Below are positions 1 to 6,771 of a stretch of DNA of 12,255 nt, piece after piece (position 1 is the stretch's first letter; each line of letters starts with the position of its first letter). The notes under the pieces were generated by a model that did not search any database, was not told where the DNA came from, and worked only from the letters and a program-made list of their open reading frames with translations. Origin of the DNA: Solobacterium sp. (GTDB lineage: Bacteria; Bacillota_I; Bacilli_A; Erysipelotrichales; Erysipelotrichaceae); contig JAFOLE010000016.1 in NCBI GenBank assembly GCA_017419465.1, positions 1-12,255 of the forward strand, given 5' to 3'. Made by a program: the position numbers and the translations under genes.

Positions 1-232
1 AAGCTGTGGCATAATGAAGGATGTTTCGATGCAGAGCGTCATATTCGTCAAGACTTGCCCGCGAGTATTCGACCATGTAACGCAGGATCTCAAACGAACC
101 GTACTGTGCCGCCATGAGCGACGGAAGCGGATCGGGTGACTGCGTCTCGGTCGCGGAAGAGGGAAACGCAGTCAGAATCTCTGTCACCTGACGGAGATCG
201 TTCTGCGTGATTGCATTCTGTAGAGGGGTCAT
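1..232 (-). CDS. Ankyrin-repeat protein, N-terminal part (runs off the window)
   Basis: The first 77 codons of a minus-strand gene are present; the rest lies beyond the left edge. The ATG at 232 is preceded by GGAAGGAG at a good distance, which fixes the start. The peptide begins MTPLQNAITQNDLRQVTEIL and continues with an LMAAQYGSFEILRYMVE segment and then NILHYA. These are the helix-turn-helix periodicity and the A-x-x-G and LHxA positions expected of ankyrin repeats. Ankyrin repeats mediate protein-protein contacts; the partner cannot be told from this fragment. There is no signal peptide, so a cytoplasmic location is likely. It diverges from the membrane-protein gene at 333, and an inverted repeat sits between them. 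The fold call is fairly good; the role is unknown. Confidence 0.7.
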   Translation of the reverse strand, partial: MTPLQNAITQNDLRQVTEILTAFPSSATETQSPDPLPSLMAAQYGSFEILRYMVEYSRASLDEYDALHRNILHYATA

Positions 233-252
233 ATGCGCTCCTTCCATTGGAA

Positions 253-268
253 AAGACAGTTCTGTCTT
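253..268. promoter_or_regulatory. Inverted repeat, possible operator between divergent genes
   Basis: AAGACAG-TT-CTGTCTT is a perfect 7-bp inverted repeat with a 2-bp centre. It lies about 20 bp upstream of the ankyrin-gene start and 65 bp upstream of the divergent gene. The short centre suits a dimeric DNA-binding protein better than an RNA hairpin, although a 6-bp stem with a tetraloop is possible. No matching regulator is encoded nearby, and no strong promoter boxes can be picked out here, so the operator role is inference. Confidence 0.3.
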
Positions 269-332
269 CATTCTAACATAGAGATGATCCGGTCCTGTAT
301 GATTGAACCGGAAGACAAACGGAGGATACGCC

Positions 333-1025
333 ATGCCGGTCATGGATGAATTCAGGAAAGAACGGGAAGCGATAAAGCATGCCCCGCTGGAAAAACGGCT
401 TGAGTATTTCAGGGACTATTACCTCGGAAAGACACTGCTCATTCTGTTTGTCGTGGGAATGCTGGGGGCGTGGCTGATTTCGGTGATTACCGCAAAGGAA
501 CCGGCGCTCTATATCACACTGGTAAACTTCACGGAACTGCAGGAGTCTTCGGAAGGACTCACTGAACCGTTTGCGAAAGACCATATCAACACAAAAAAGG
601 AAGAAATCATTCTGGAGAATTCCTCCTATATTTCTTCCGATATGAATGAAGTGAACTTCATCAAATACGGCTATGAAGACGAACAGCGTCTGTTCGCAAT
701 GGTCATGACCGGTGAAATCGATCTGTTTATCACCGGTGAAGATGTCATTGAACGGTATGCGGAATCGGAATGGTTCGATGACATGCGGACCTTTCTTCCG
801 CCAGAGGACCTGAACCGGTATGAATCGGAAAACCGCATTCTGGAGTACAAAGGTGTGCCGATCGCGGTGAAGGTCAATGACTCTGCGATTCTGAGAGAAT
901 ACTTTTATTACAACGGCCGCCAGGACGTGGAAGTATACGCAGGCTTCCCTGCAGGAAGCACACAGCGCAGTCTGGCAGGGGAATTTGTCCGCTATCTGAT
1001 TGATGCCCCCGCCGCAGAAAAGTAA
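333..1025 (+). CDS. Membrane-anchored protein of unknown function
   Basis: A 230-residue protein. The ATG at 333 is chosen because GGAGG lies 7 nt upstream; an in-frame TTG at 303 has no such site. A charged N-terminus (about residues 1-32, with an EFRKEREAIKHAPLEKRLEYF stretch) is followed by one hydrophobic helix at about 33-53. A soluble domain of about 175 residues follows, predicted to lie outside the cell. That domain contains a GEIDLFITGEDVIERYAESEW-like stretch reminiscent of lobes in solute-binding-type proteins, where the text reads 'G-E-I-D' before a short helix. It has no lipobox and no partner transporter next door. Similar small anchored proteins are common in Bacillota, but I do not recognise a named family. 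It appears to be a single-gene unit, ending before a hairpin at 1087. Confidence 0.75.
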   Translation: MPVMDEFRKEREAIKHAPLEKRLEYFRDYYLGKTLLILFVVGMLGAWLISVITAKEPALYITLVNFTELQESSEGLTEPFAKDHINTKKEEIILENSSYISSDMNEVNFIKYGYEDEQRLFAMVMTGEIDLFITGEDVIERYAESEWFDDMRTFLPPEDLNRYESENRILEYKGVPIAVKVNDSAILREYFYYNGRQDVEVYAGFPAGSTQRSLAGEFVRYLIDAPAAEK

Positions 1026-1084
1026 CCGGGAACGAATGTACGGATTCCATTTCCCCGGAAATAATGCAAACATGTATTGCATGT

Positions 1085-1116
1085 AAAAAGCAGGAGTTTG
1101 GATGAGCTCCTGCTTT
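1085..1116 (-). terminator. Intrinsic terminator of the aminotransferase gene, possibly bidirectional
   Basis: A 10-bp perfect stem, AAAGCAGGAG (1087-1096) with CTCCTGCTTT (1107-1116), encloses a 10-nt loop. On the minus strand it ends in a run of five T's and lies 6 nt after the aminotransferase stop codon. On the plus strand the T run is only three long, so it may also end the transcript of the membrane-protein gene, less efficiently. Confidence 0.8.
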
Positions 1117-1122
1117 CATGAT

Positions 1123-2415
1123 TTATGCACTCTTTTCCTGAAGCAGTTTTTCTGCGCTGGAGATCCGTACGCAGACGGTGAAGATCTCCATTGCCCGGAT
1201 CAGCTCTTCAAGGCTCGGGTAGGTCGGCGCAATACGGATATTGGAATCGTTGGGATCCTTTCCGTACGGCCATGTTGCACCGGCATTCGTCAGGACAAGT
1301 CCTGCCTTCTTGGCGCGGGCGACAATGTCCTTTGCGCATCCCGGCAGAGAGTCGAACATGATGAAGTATCCGCCGAGCGGCTTCGTCCAGGTACCGACCT
1401 GAAGTTCACCGAGGTCACGCTCAAGGATTTCTTCCACTGCCTCAAACTTCGGACGGATGATATCCGCATGCTTGCGCATGTGTTCGATCAGACCGTGAAT
1501 ATCACCGAAGAAGCGGACATGACGCAGCTGGTTGACCTTGTCATGACCGATGGTCTGATGTCTCAGGTGGGTCAGGAAGTCATCCATGTTGTTCGGGCTG
1601 GTCGCAACTGCGGCGATACCGCTGCCCGGGAATGTAATCTTGGATGTCGAGGAGAATTTATATACCAGGTCCGGGTTTCCTGCCCGCTTGCATTCTGCCA
1701 GAATCTCAATCAGATAATCCTGACGGTCATCATAGAGATGGTGCACGCCGTAGGCATTGTCCCAGAAGATACGGAAATCATTTGCGGCAGGCTTCAGACG
1801 GGCGAACCGGCGTACGGTCTCATCCGAATAGGAGATGCCCTGCGGGTTGGAGTACTTCGGTACGCACCAGATACCCTTGATGGCCGCATCGGAACTGACA
1901 AGGTTTTCCACCATGTCCATATCCGGACCGGTCGGGGTCATCGGAACCGGAATCATCTCGATTCCGAAGTATTCCGTAATCTTGAAGTGACGGTCATAGC
2001 CGGGAACCGGGCAGAGGAACTTTACCTCCGGGAGCCTGCACCAGGGGGTGTTGCCCATGATGCCGTGTGTCCATGCACGGCTGATCGTGTCAAACATGAC
2101 ATTCAGAGAGGAGTTTCCGTAGATGATGATATCCTTCGGATTATTTTCCATCATATCGCCGAGCAGCTGCCGTGCTTCGCTGATGCCGCTGAGTGCACCG
2201 TAGTTCCGGCAGTCTGTTCCGTCTTCACAGGTGAGGTCGTCCGTGGAACTCAGGACATCCATCATTCCCATGGAAAGGTCGAGCTGATCCTGACTCGGTT
2301 TGCCGCGGCTCATATCCAGATGGATACCGAGTGCCTGGATTTTGTGGTACTGCTTCTTCAGACCGGCGAGCTCTTCCTTCAGCTCGTCTGCGGTCATCTC
2401 GCTATAAGGTTTCAT
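1123..2415 (-). CDS. PLP-dependent aspartate aminotransferase (MocR/Rv3722c-like class)
   Basis: A 430-residue fold-type I aminotransferase that probably exchanges the amino group between aspartate or glutamate and 2-oxo acids, in the cytoplasm. The PLP Schiff-base lysine is K259 in SSTSKITFPGSG. N190 in the PKYSNPQG motif, D219 and Y222 in FWDNAY, and the substrate-carboxylate arginine R394 in NIRIAPT are all in place. The N-terminus has the short helical lead-in and the LDMSRGKPSQDQLDLS stretch typical of the Pfam 'aminotransferase MocR-like' aspartate aminotransferase group (the M. tuberculosis Rv3722c class), not the AspC class. Full length. GGAGGT lies 6 nt upstream of the ATG at 2415. 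It is transcribed alone, with a terminator directly after the stop. The family is clear; the amino donor preference is inferred. Confidence 0.9.
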   Translation of the reverse strand: MKPYSEMTADELKEELAGLKKQYHKIQALGIHLDMSRGKPSQDQLDLSMGMMDVLSSTDDLTCEDGTDCRNYGALSGISEARQLLGDMMENNPKDIIIYGNSSLNVMFDTISRAWTHGIMGNTPWCRLPEVKFLCPVPGYDRHFKITEYFGIEMIPVPMTPTGPDMDMVENLVSSDAAIKGIWCVPKYSNPQGISYSDETVRRFARLKPAANDFRIFWDNAYGVHHLYDDRQDYLIEILAECKRAGNPDLVYKFSSTSKITFPGSGIAAVATSPNNMDDFLTHLRHQTIGHDKVNQLRHVRFFGDIHGLIEHMRKHADIIRPKFEAVEEILERDLGELQVGTWTKPLGGYFIMFDSLPGCAKDIVARAKKAGLVLTNAGATWPYGKDPNDSNIRIAPTYPSLEELIRAMEIFTVCVRISSAEKLLQEKSA

Positions 2416-2511
2416 TTCTGTACCTCCGTCTTGTACGGTTCCTGAGATCGACAGGATTCCGTCAAATATAGTCTTTATTGTACAAAAACAACACTCTAAA
2501 ATAAATGAAAA

Positions 2512-2539
2512 TATGACGGAAGTGTCATACAGGTATAAT
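2512..2539 (+). promoter_or_regulatory. Promoter of the esterase gene with an overlapping inverted repeat
   Basis: A perfect -10 box TATAAT at 2534-2539 lies 34 nt before the ATG at 2574. The -35 region is weak (TATGAC at 2512, 16-bp spacer). An inverted repeat ATGAC-6 nt-GTCAT occupies the -35 and spacer region, so a repressor bound there would block the promoter. The promoter is well supported; the operator is a guess. Confidence 0.5.
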
Positions 2540-2573
2540 GGAACCAGCAGAAAACTGAATAATAAGGAGTCTT

Positions 2574-3575
2574 ATGGAACAGAAACGTATCGAGATCTGG
2601 AACAGCGGGGAATATGCATATCCCCATGCATTTGGTTTTGTCCCGAATTTACATACCTACCTTCATGAAGATACAGAGATCCGCCCGTTCTTTCTGGTCG
2701 TTCCCGGCGGCGGCTATGCCTACTGTTCGGAGAATGAAGGAGAGATCGTAGCCCGGACCTTCTATGAAAAGGGATATCAGGCTGCGGTTCTTACCTACAC
2801 GACAAATCCGCTGTCGATGGTTCCGCTTCATGAACAGCCTTTAAAGGACATTGCCCGTGCCGTACGCATGATCCGCGCAGAGAAGGACGAATTCCGTACC
2901 TTTGCGGACCGTATCATCATCTGCGGCTTCTCGGCAGGTGCGCATGTCTGCGGCACCCTTGCGGAATACCACGATACCGTTGCCGATTTCCTGTATCCGG
3001 AGGTATCCGCCGCACCGGACCGTACGGTGCTCTGTTATCCGGTAATCACAATGGGTGAGTATGCGCATAAAGGCTCCGTCGCCACATTGCTTGGAACCGA
3101 TGCCTCTGCGGAAGATATTGAGAAGATGTCGCTGGAAAAGAATGTGCGGGATGATATGTGCCCGGTATTCCTCTGGCAGACCATGGAAGATAAATCCGTT
3201 CCGGTTGAGAACAGTTACCTCATGGCAATGGCATTGAAGAAAAAGAATATTCCGTTTGCCCATCACGTATTCACGCATGGTGCGCACGGTCTCAGTGTCG
3301 CCAATCAGGACCTCTGCGACCGGAAGTATGCAAATCCGTATACCCTTGATCAGGTATTCGCTCTGATGGATGCGATCCGGAACGGTTCGTTTGTGCCGGA
3401 GGATCCGAATACGGTGAAGGCACTGGATGAAAAGTTCAGCTACCGGAAAGACCCGAACTGGCACGATGCGTCCCGGAAACCGAATCCGGATGCGGCACGC
3501 TGGGTAGAACTCTGCGCTTCCTGGCTTGAAACATCCTTTGAACAGGTACAGGAAACAGAGATCACAAGCGTCTGA
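2574..3575 (+). CDS. Alpha/beta-hydrolase, acetyl-esterase/carboxylesterase type
   Basis: A 333-residue cytoplasmic hydrolase of the Aes/BD-FAE-like esterase group. The oxyanion-hole motif GGGY is at 45-48. The nucleophile is S120 in GFSAG (118-122), the likely acid is D206 in MEDKSVP, and the catalytic histidine is H238 in HGAHG. All three catalytic residues are present and in order, so the enzyme should be active. Such enzymes remove acetyl or other small acyl groups, often from sugars or xylan fragments; the substrate here is not evident. A C-terminal extension of about 60 residues after the catalytic core (from about 270, WVELCASWLETSF) is seen in some relatives. There is no signal peptide. 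AAGGAG lies 4 nt before the ATG. Monocistronic, ended by the hairpin at 3600. Confidence 0.85.
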   Translation: MEQKRIEIWNSGEYAYPHAFGFVPNLHTYLHEDTEIRPFFLVVPGGGYAYCSENEGEIVARTFYEKGYQAAVLTYTTNPLSMVPLHEQPLKDIARAVRMIRAEKDEFRTFADRIIICGFSAGAHVCGTLAEYHDTVADFLYPEVSAAPDRTVLCYPVITMGEYAHKGSVATLLGTDASAEDIEKMSLEKNVRDDMCPVFLWQTMEDKSVPVENSYLMAMALKKKNIPFAHHVFTHGAHGLSVANQDLCDRKYANPYTLDQVFALMDAIRNGSFVPEDPNTVKALDEKFSYRKDPNWHDASRKPNPDAARWVELCASWLETSFEQVQETEITSV

Positions 3576-3599
3576 TCTTCCGTGCAGGAATGGAACGAA

Positions 3600-3623
3600 A
3601 AAAATGGCCGGAAGGCCATTTTT
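3600..3623. terminator. Bidirectional intrinsic terminator shared by the esterase gene and tRNA-Leu
   Basis: AAAAATGGCC (3600-3609) pairs perfectly with GGCCATTTTT (3614-3623) around a GGAA tetraloop. The plus strand ends in five T's, 25 nt after the esterase stop. The minus strand ends in a run of T's from 3604 down to 3598, a few nt after the tRNA 3' end. It serves the two converging transcripts. Confidence 0.85.
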
Positions 3624-3628
3624 CATCG

Positions 3629-3710
3629 TGCGGATAACAGGACTTGAACCTGCACGGGTTACCCCACTGGATTCTAAGTCCAGCGCGTCTGCCAATTCCA
3701 CCATATCCGC
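3629..3710 (-). tRNA. tRNA-Leu (anticodon UAG)
   Basis: A complete cloverleaf on the minus strand. The acceptor stem GCGGATA pairs with TATCCGC and the discriminator base is A. The anticodon stem CTGGA/TCCAG encloses loop CTTAGAA, giving anticodon UAG, which reads CUA and other CUN codons. A long class II variable arm (GGG-GTAA-CCC region) and the GGTTCAAGTCC T-arm confirm leucine identity. The 3' CCA is not encoded and must be added by nucleotidyltransferase. A bidirectional terminator lies just downstream. Confidence 0.95.
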
Positions 3711-3743
3711 AAAAAACACGTGCCATTAGATTATAGCACGTGT
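3711..3743 (-). terminator. Intrinsic terminator of the ABC operon, adjoining tRNA-Leu
   Basis: On the minus strand ACACGTGC (3743-3736) pairs perfectly with GCACGTGT (3723-3716) around a 12-nt loop and is followed by T's that run directly into the first base of the tRNA. It lies 14 nt after the permease stop codon, so it should end the three-gene ABC transcript. Confidence 0.75.
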
Positions 3744-3757
3744 GTATGGTTTGTCTG
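3730..3757 (-). promoter_or_regulatory. Probable tRNA-Leu promoter inside the terminator
   Basis: Minus-strand TATAAT (3735-3730) fills half of the terminator loop. CAGACA (3757-3752), which matches four of six bases of the TTGACA consensus, lies 16 bp upstream. Transcription would start near 3723 and leave a leader of about a dozen nt before the tRNA. No better promoter is visible for the tRNA. Confidence 0.55.
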
Positions 3758-4711
3758 TTATCTTCCGTCCTTGTCGATGCGTGTGAGAAACAGGCCGCCG
3801 ATCAGTGCAAACAGCAGCGCCATTCCCATCAGAACACCCCATTCCAGATAGACGTTCTGGGCGGTATAGACATACTCGGCATTCATCATGTTTTTGGTGG
3901 ATGCCTCACCGATCATGTTCCAGATCTCAGATTCCCGGATGTATTTGTAGATCATGCGGATCTCCGGAACGGTTGTCAGTTTGTTTACTGCCGCATACAG
4001 GGTGATGGACGGCAGGGCGTTGAAGTTGCCTACCGTGCAGATGGTCCGGATGCCCCAGCGGCTGATCGTCAGGTAGGAGATCTTGTCCACGACGCCTTTC
4101 AGGGTGAAGGCAACGCCGGAGAAGATCAGCTGGATGATAAGCAGGAAGGGGACAACTGTCATTGCGGCGGTCGTGGTCTTAACAATACAGGAGACCATCA
4201 GTGCCATCATATCTGCGGCATAGGTGATGACAAACAGCGTAATGCCGAAATCAACATAGAAGTTTCCGGTTACCGGACCGGCTGTCGGGAACGGGAACCG
4301 GTTGGATACCAGAAAGTGATATACCACAAGCTGGATCAGGGTCTGTCCAAGGCACAGCACCATCTGATAGATCATATGGGCAATGATGTAGGAGGCAATA
4401 TGCATGCCGGCACGGTGTTCCCGCTTGATGATCGGGCGTTCCTTACAGACGGACTGAATACTGTTGAAGAAACCGTTCCAGATACATACGCAGGCAAATG
4501 CCAGTGCACCGACCTGCGTGCCTTCCATGTTTACGAAGACATTGTCTACGACGACAGATACGATGCAGGAAACGATGACTGCCATCGGGAATACTTTCCA
4601 GTTGCCTTCATTGATGAAGATGCGGAACAGTTTTCCCAGGTAGATCCAGATCTGTCCGAACCATTCAATATGCCGTACGGACTTCTGATTCTCTTCCGAA
4701 AAACTAGGCAT
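3758..4711 (-). CDS. ABC-2 type transporter permease, partner of the FHA-ATPase
   Basis: A 317-residue membrane protein. The ATG at 4711 follows GGAAGGAGG at 8 nt; an earlier in-frame TTG at 4753 has no such site. The start overlaps the ATPase stop by 8 nt, so translation is probably coupled. A cytoplasmic N-terminus is followed by about six hydrophobic segments (near 40-60, 65-85, 105-130, 150-175, 180-205 and 290-312), as in ABC-2/ABCG half-transporter membrane domains. A large extracytoplasmic loop lies before the last helix. It would pair with the ATPase encoded at 4704-6272 as the membrane half of an exporter. The cargo is unknown; lipids, cell-wall precursors and hydrophobic compounds are typical of the family. 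Last gene of the operon. Confidence 0.85.
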   Translation of the reverse strand: MPSFSEENQKSVRHIEWFGQIWIYLGKLFRIFINEGNWKVFPMAVIVSCIVSVVVDNVFVNMEGTQVGALAFACVCIWNGFFNSIQSVCKERPIIKREHRAGMHIASYIIAHMIYQMVLCLGQTLIQLVVYHFLVSNRFPFPTAGPVTGNFYVDFGITLFVITYAADMMALMVSCIVKTTTAAMTVVPFLLIIQLIFSGVAFTLKGVVDKISYLTISRWGIRTICTVGNFNALPSITLYAAVNKLTTVPEIRMIYKYIRESEIWNMIGEASTKNMMNAEYVYTAQNVYLEWGVLMGMALLFALIGGLFLTRIDKDGR

Positions 4712-6272
4712 GTTCTGTTTCCTCCTTCCGTCTGTCTTCTTCAAACCGTGCAATCAGATCATCGGCACGGCCTTCGCCGCCTTCCTCCTTGGTATTGACG
4801 GCTTTGACAATATCTTCCATCTTCTGTTTTCCAAAGAACTTACGGGCACCGTCGATGGAGCCGAAGTAGGCAAGGCGTCCAGTCTTCGTGGAGTCCTTTG
4901 CCAGGACGATGATCTGATCGAACAGATCGACCACACGGTCCGGCGTATGGGTGATGACGATGACAATCTTTCCGCTGTCCGCAATGCGGCGCAGCCGCTC
5001 CATCAGCTCCCGGGCGATGACACCGTCAAGACCGGAGTCCGGTTCATCCAGAATGAAGAGGGAAGGGTTGCCGATATATTCGCAGGCGATCGACAGACGC
5101 TTGCGCTGTCCGCCGGAAAGTTCCTTGACCAGGGAGTCCTTGTGGTGGGCAAGTCCGAATTCTTCCAGCACATTATCGGTGATCTCCCGCAACTCCCGGT
5201 TGGAATAGTCTGCCGGAAGGCGCAGCTTTGCGGAGTTGAGCAGGGTCATATATACGGTATCGGTACCGCGCAGAAGGTCTTCCTGCGGCACAACACCGAT
5301 TTCGTATTTCATCTGATTGTAGTTTTCATAGACGTCCACACCGCCGTTGAGCACCTTGGCCTTTGCGGGTTCATATCCGGTGACCGCATTGATGAAGGTG
5401 GTCTTGCCGGAACCGGATCCGCCGAGCAGAAGCACCAGATGACCCGGCTCAATCGTCAGATTGATGTCCTTAAGCAGGACCTTTTTCTTATTCCAGGAGA
5501 CGTTGATTACCCGCTCATCGATGGAAATGATGAGGTTTCTCCGGAAGCCGGACGCAAGGTTGTACACAAGCCGGCCGGGTAAGTAGACAAACGTCGTGGA
5601 GCCGATACAGATCACGTCATACAGACTGATCGTCGCTTCCTTGTCGATCTTCTGTCCATTGAGGGTAATACCGCGGTCAATATTCACATCCAGCACGCGC
5701 CAGGTTCCGCCGTTGTTTACGAATACCGCATGCGGATACTCGTCATGGTTTTTCCGCTCTCCGGTTGCGGAAGAAAACTGACGGAGCGCTTCGGAAGAAT
5801 AAATGGTGATCGGCTTGGATTTCTTGCGCAGAAGATAGGATTTCCATTCCACATATTCATCATAGGAATCTTCAAACACGAATACCTGTGAGCTGTTTCC
5901 GTCGATGATACGGATCAGGGAACGGTTCCGGAGTTCGACCGGATTCTGGTTTTCAATCGGGGTTCCGTTGATCAGGGTCTTTGTTTTCAGATTGCAGTTT
6001 TCAAATACCCATTTATGTCTGGCCATACGGATGCGGAACTGCGGCGCTCCGAGAAACCCGCAGTCCAGGGTGAGAACACCGTTCACAATATCCGGCTTTT
6101 CCCCGTAACGCACTTCCGTGGTTTCGCCAAGCGAAAACTGCATATGATCACCGCGGGCGTTGAGCGCGGTCAGTTTCGCAAGATCTTCGATATGCTCATC
6201 ATTGAACGTCTTGGTCGTCTCGTTCTTTTTCACATTGGGATCCGTTGTCTTCTTCTTGTCGTTTTCACTCAT
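4704..6272 (-). CDS. ABC transporter ATPase with two N-terminal FHA-like domains
   Basis: A 522-residue cytoplasmic protein. Residues about 40-135 and 152-235 form two FHA-like beta sandwiches, each ending in an NG-x-x-I motif (INGTPI at 101-106, LNGQKI at 204-209). The classical GR...S-x-x-H phosphothreonine contacts are not obvious, so binding of phosphopeptides may be altered or lost. The C-terminal ABCG-type nucleotide-binding domain is intact: Walker A GGSGSGKTT (284-292), Q-loop Q330, signature LSGGQ (385-389), Walker B LFILDEP with E410, D-loop SGLD, and switch H442. The order FHA-FHA-ATPase matches M. tuberculosis Rv1747, where the permease is fused; here the permease is a separate overlapping gene. 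AGGGGG lies 9 nt before the ATG. An acidic, charged tail follows the ATPase domain. Confidence 0.88.
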   Translation of the reverse strand: MSENDKKKTTDPNVKKNETTKTFNDEHIEDLAKLTALNARGDHMQFSLGETTEVRYGEKPDIVNGVLTLDCGFLGAPQFRIRMARHKWVFENCNLKTKTLINGTPIENQNPVELRNRSLIRIIDGNSSQVFVFEDSYDEYVEWKSYLLRKKSKPITIYSSEALRQFSSATGERKNHDEYPHAVFVNNGGTWRVLDVNIDRGITLNGQKIDKEATISLYDVICIGSTTFVYLPGRLVYNLASGFRRNLIISIDERVINVSWNKKKVLLKDINLTIEPGHLVLLLGGSGSGKTTFINAVTGYEPAKAKVLNGGVDVYENYNQMKYEIGVVPQEDLLRGTDTVYMTLLNSAKLRLPADYSNRELREITDNVLEEFGLAHHKDSLVKELSGGQRKRLSIACEYIGNPSLFILDEPDSGLDGVIARELMERLRRIADSGKIVIVITHTPDRVVDLFDQIIVLAKDSTKTGRLAYFGSIDGARKFFGKQKMEDIVKAVNTKEEGGEGRADDLIARFEEDRRKEETEHA

Positions 6273-6311
6273 GTAATAATTCCCCCTGTAAGGAATGCCT
6301 GTGTATTATGC

Positions 6312-6677
6312 TCAGCGGAAAATACCGCCGAGTGTTGATAATTTTGCGGTAAACGCGGCGAACTGTTCCGCGGAAGTTTTAAAGGAAGAAATGGCACTGT
6401 TAAGTGACTCATAATCCAGTTCCGAGACGCCTTTGACAGCCGGACCGGCTTCATCAAGCAGGGTATTTACCCGCTCCAGTGTCTCGGTCAGATCTGCGGT
6501 CAGTGTGATCAGCTTCGGGCCGATGATCAGAATCGCCGCAAGAATCAGGATCAGAATCAGAATCTCAATATAAACGGTAATGCGCCGCTGAAATGCGGCG
6601 GTTTTCTGCTGGCTGGCAAGCCGCAGAAGAAGCTCATGATCGTCGAGCGACAGCTGTGTCTGCTTATTGTCTTCCAT
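6312..6677 (-). CDS. Small single-pass membrane protein, first gene of the FHA-ABC operon
   Basis: A 121-residue protein of no recognised family. A polar N-terminus of about 32 residues (with a DDHELLLRLASQQK helix) is followed by one strongly hydrophobic helix at about 33-53. A helical tail comes next, with heptad-like leucine spacing (LITLTADLTETLERVNTLLDE), reminiscent of membrane-anchored coiled-coil proteins. It contains no cysteines and no catalytic motif. The gene ends 39 nt before the FHA-ATPase start on the same strand with no terminator between them. It is therefore probably cotranscribed and may be an accessory subunit or scaffold of the transporter. CGAGGA lies 6 nt before the ATG at 6677. 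The function is inferred only from position. Confidence 0.7.
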   Translation of the reverse strand: MEDNKQTQLSLDDHELLLRLASQQKTAAFQRRITVYIEILILILILAAILIIGPKLITLTADLTETLERVNTLLDEAGPAVKGVSELDYESLNSAISSFKTSAEQFAAFTAKLSTLGGIFR

Positions 6678-6743
6678 ACAAAATCCTCGTTAATAATTCT
6701 ATATTAATACAGACTTCTTTTGGGATGGAATATCCGTTCAACG

Positions 6744-6771
6744 AAAAAGAGCAGTGCATACTGCACCGCTC
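6744..6771 (-). terminator. Intrinsic terminator of the ATP-grasp/esterase operon
   Basis: On the minus strand GAGCGGTGCA (6771-6762) pairs with TGCACTGCTC (6758-6749), with one G-T pair, around a 3-nt loop. Five T's follow (6748-6744). The stem begins at the last base of the esterase stop codon. Confidence 0.8.

Noticed and set aside
1064..1082. Hairpin ATGCAA...TTGCAT considered as terminator of the membrane-protein gene
   Set aside because: Only 6 bp, A/T-rich, with no T run after it; the stronger hairpin at 1087-1116 lies just beyond.
1102..2445. 447-codon plus-strand open frame opposite the aminotransferase
   Set aside because: It is antisense to a gene with a full set of catalytic residues and a good ribosome binding site. 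Its own product shows no recognisable domain and it has no ribosome binding site. Long antisense frames are a by-product of codon bias here.
3740..4798. 352-codon plus-strand open frame opposite the permease
   Set aside because: Its composition (rich in H, D, Q, C with no domain) is that of a complementary-strand shadow of membrane-helix codons, and it runs through the terminator and promoter region.
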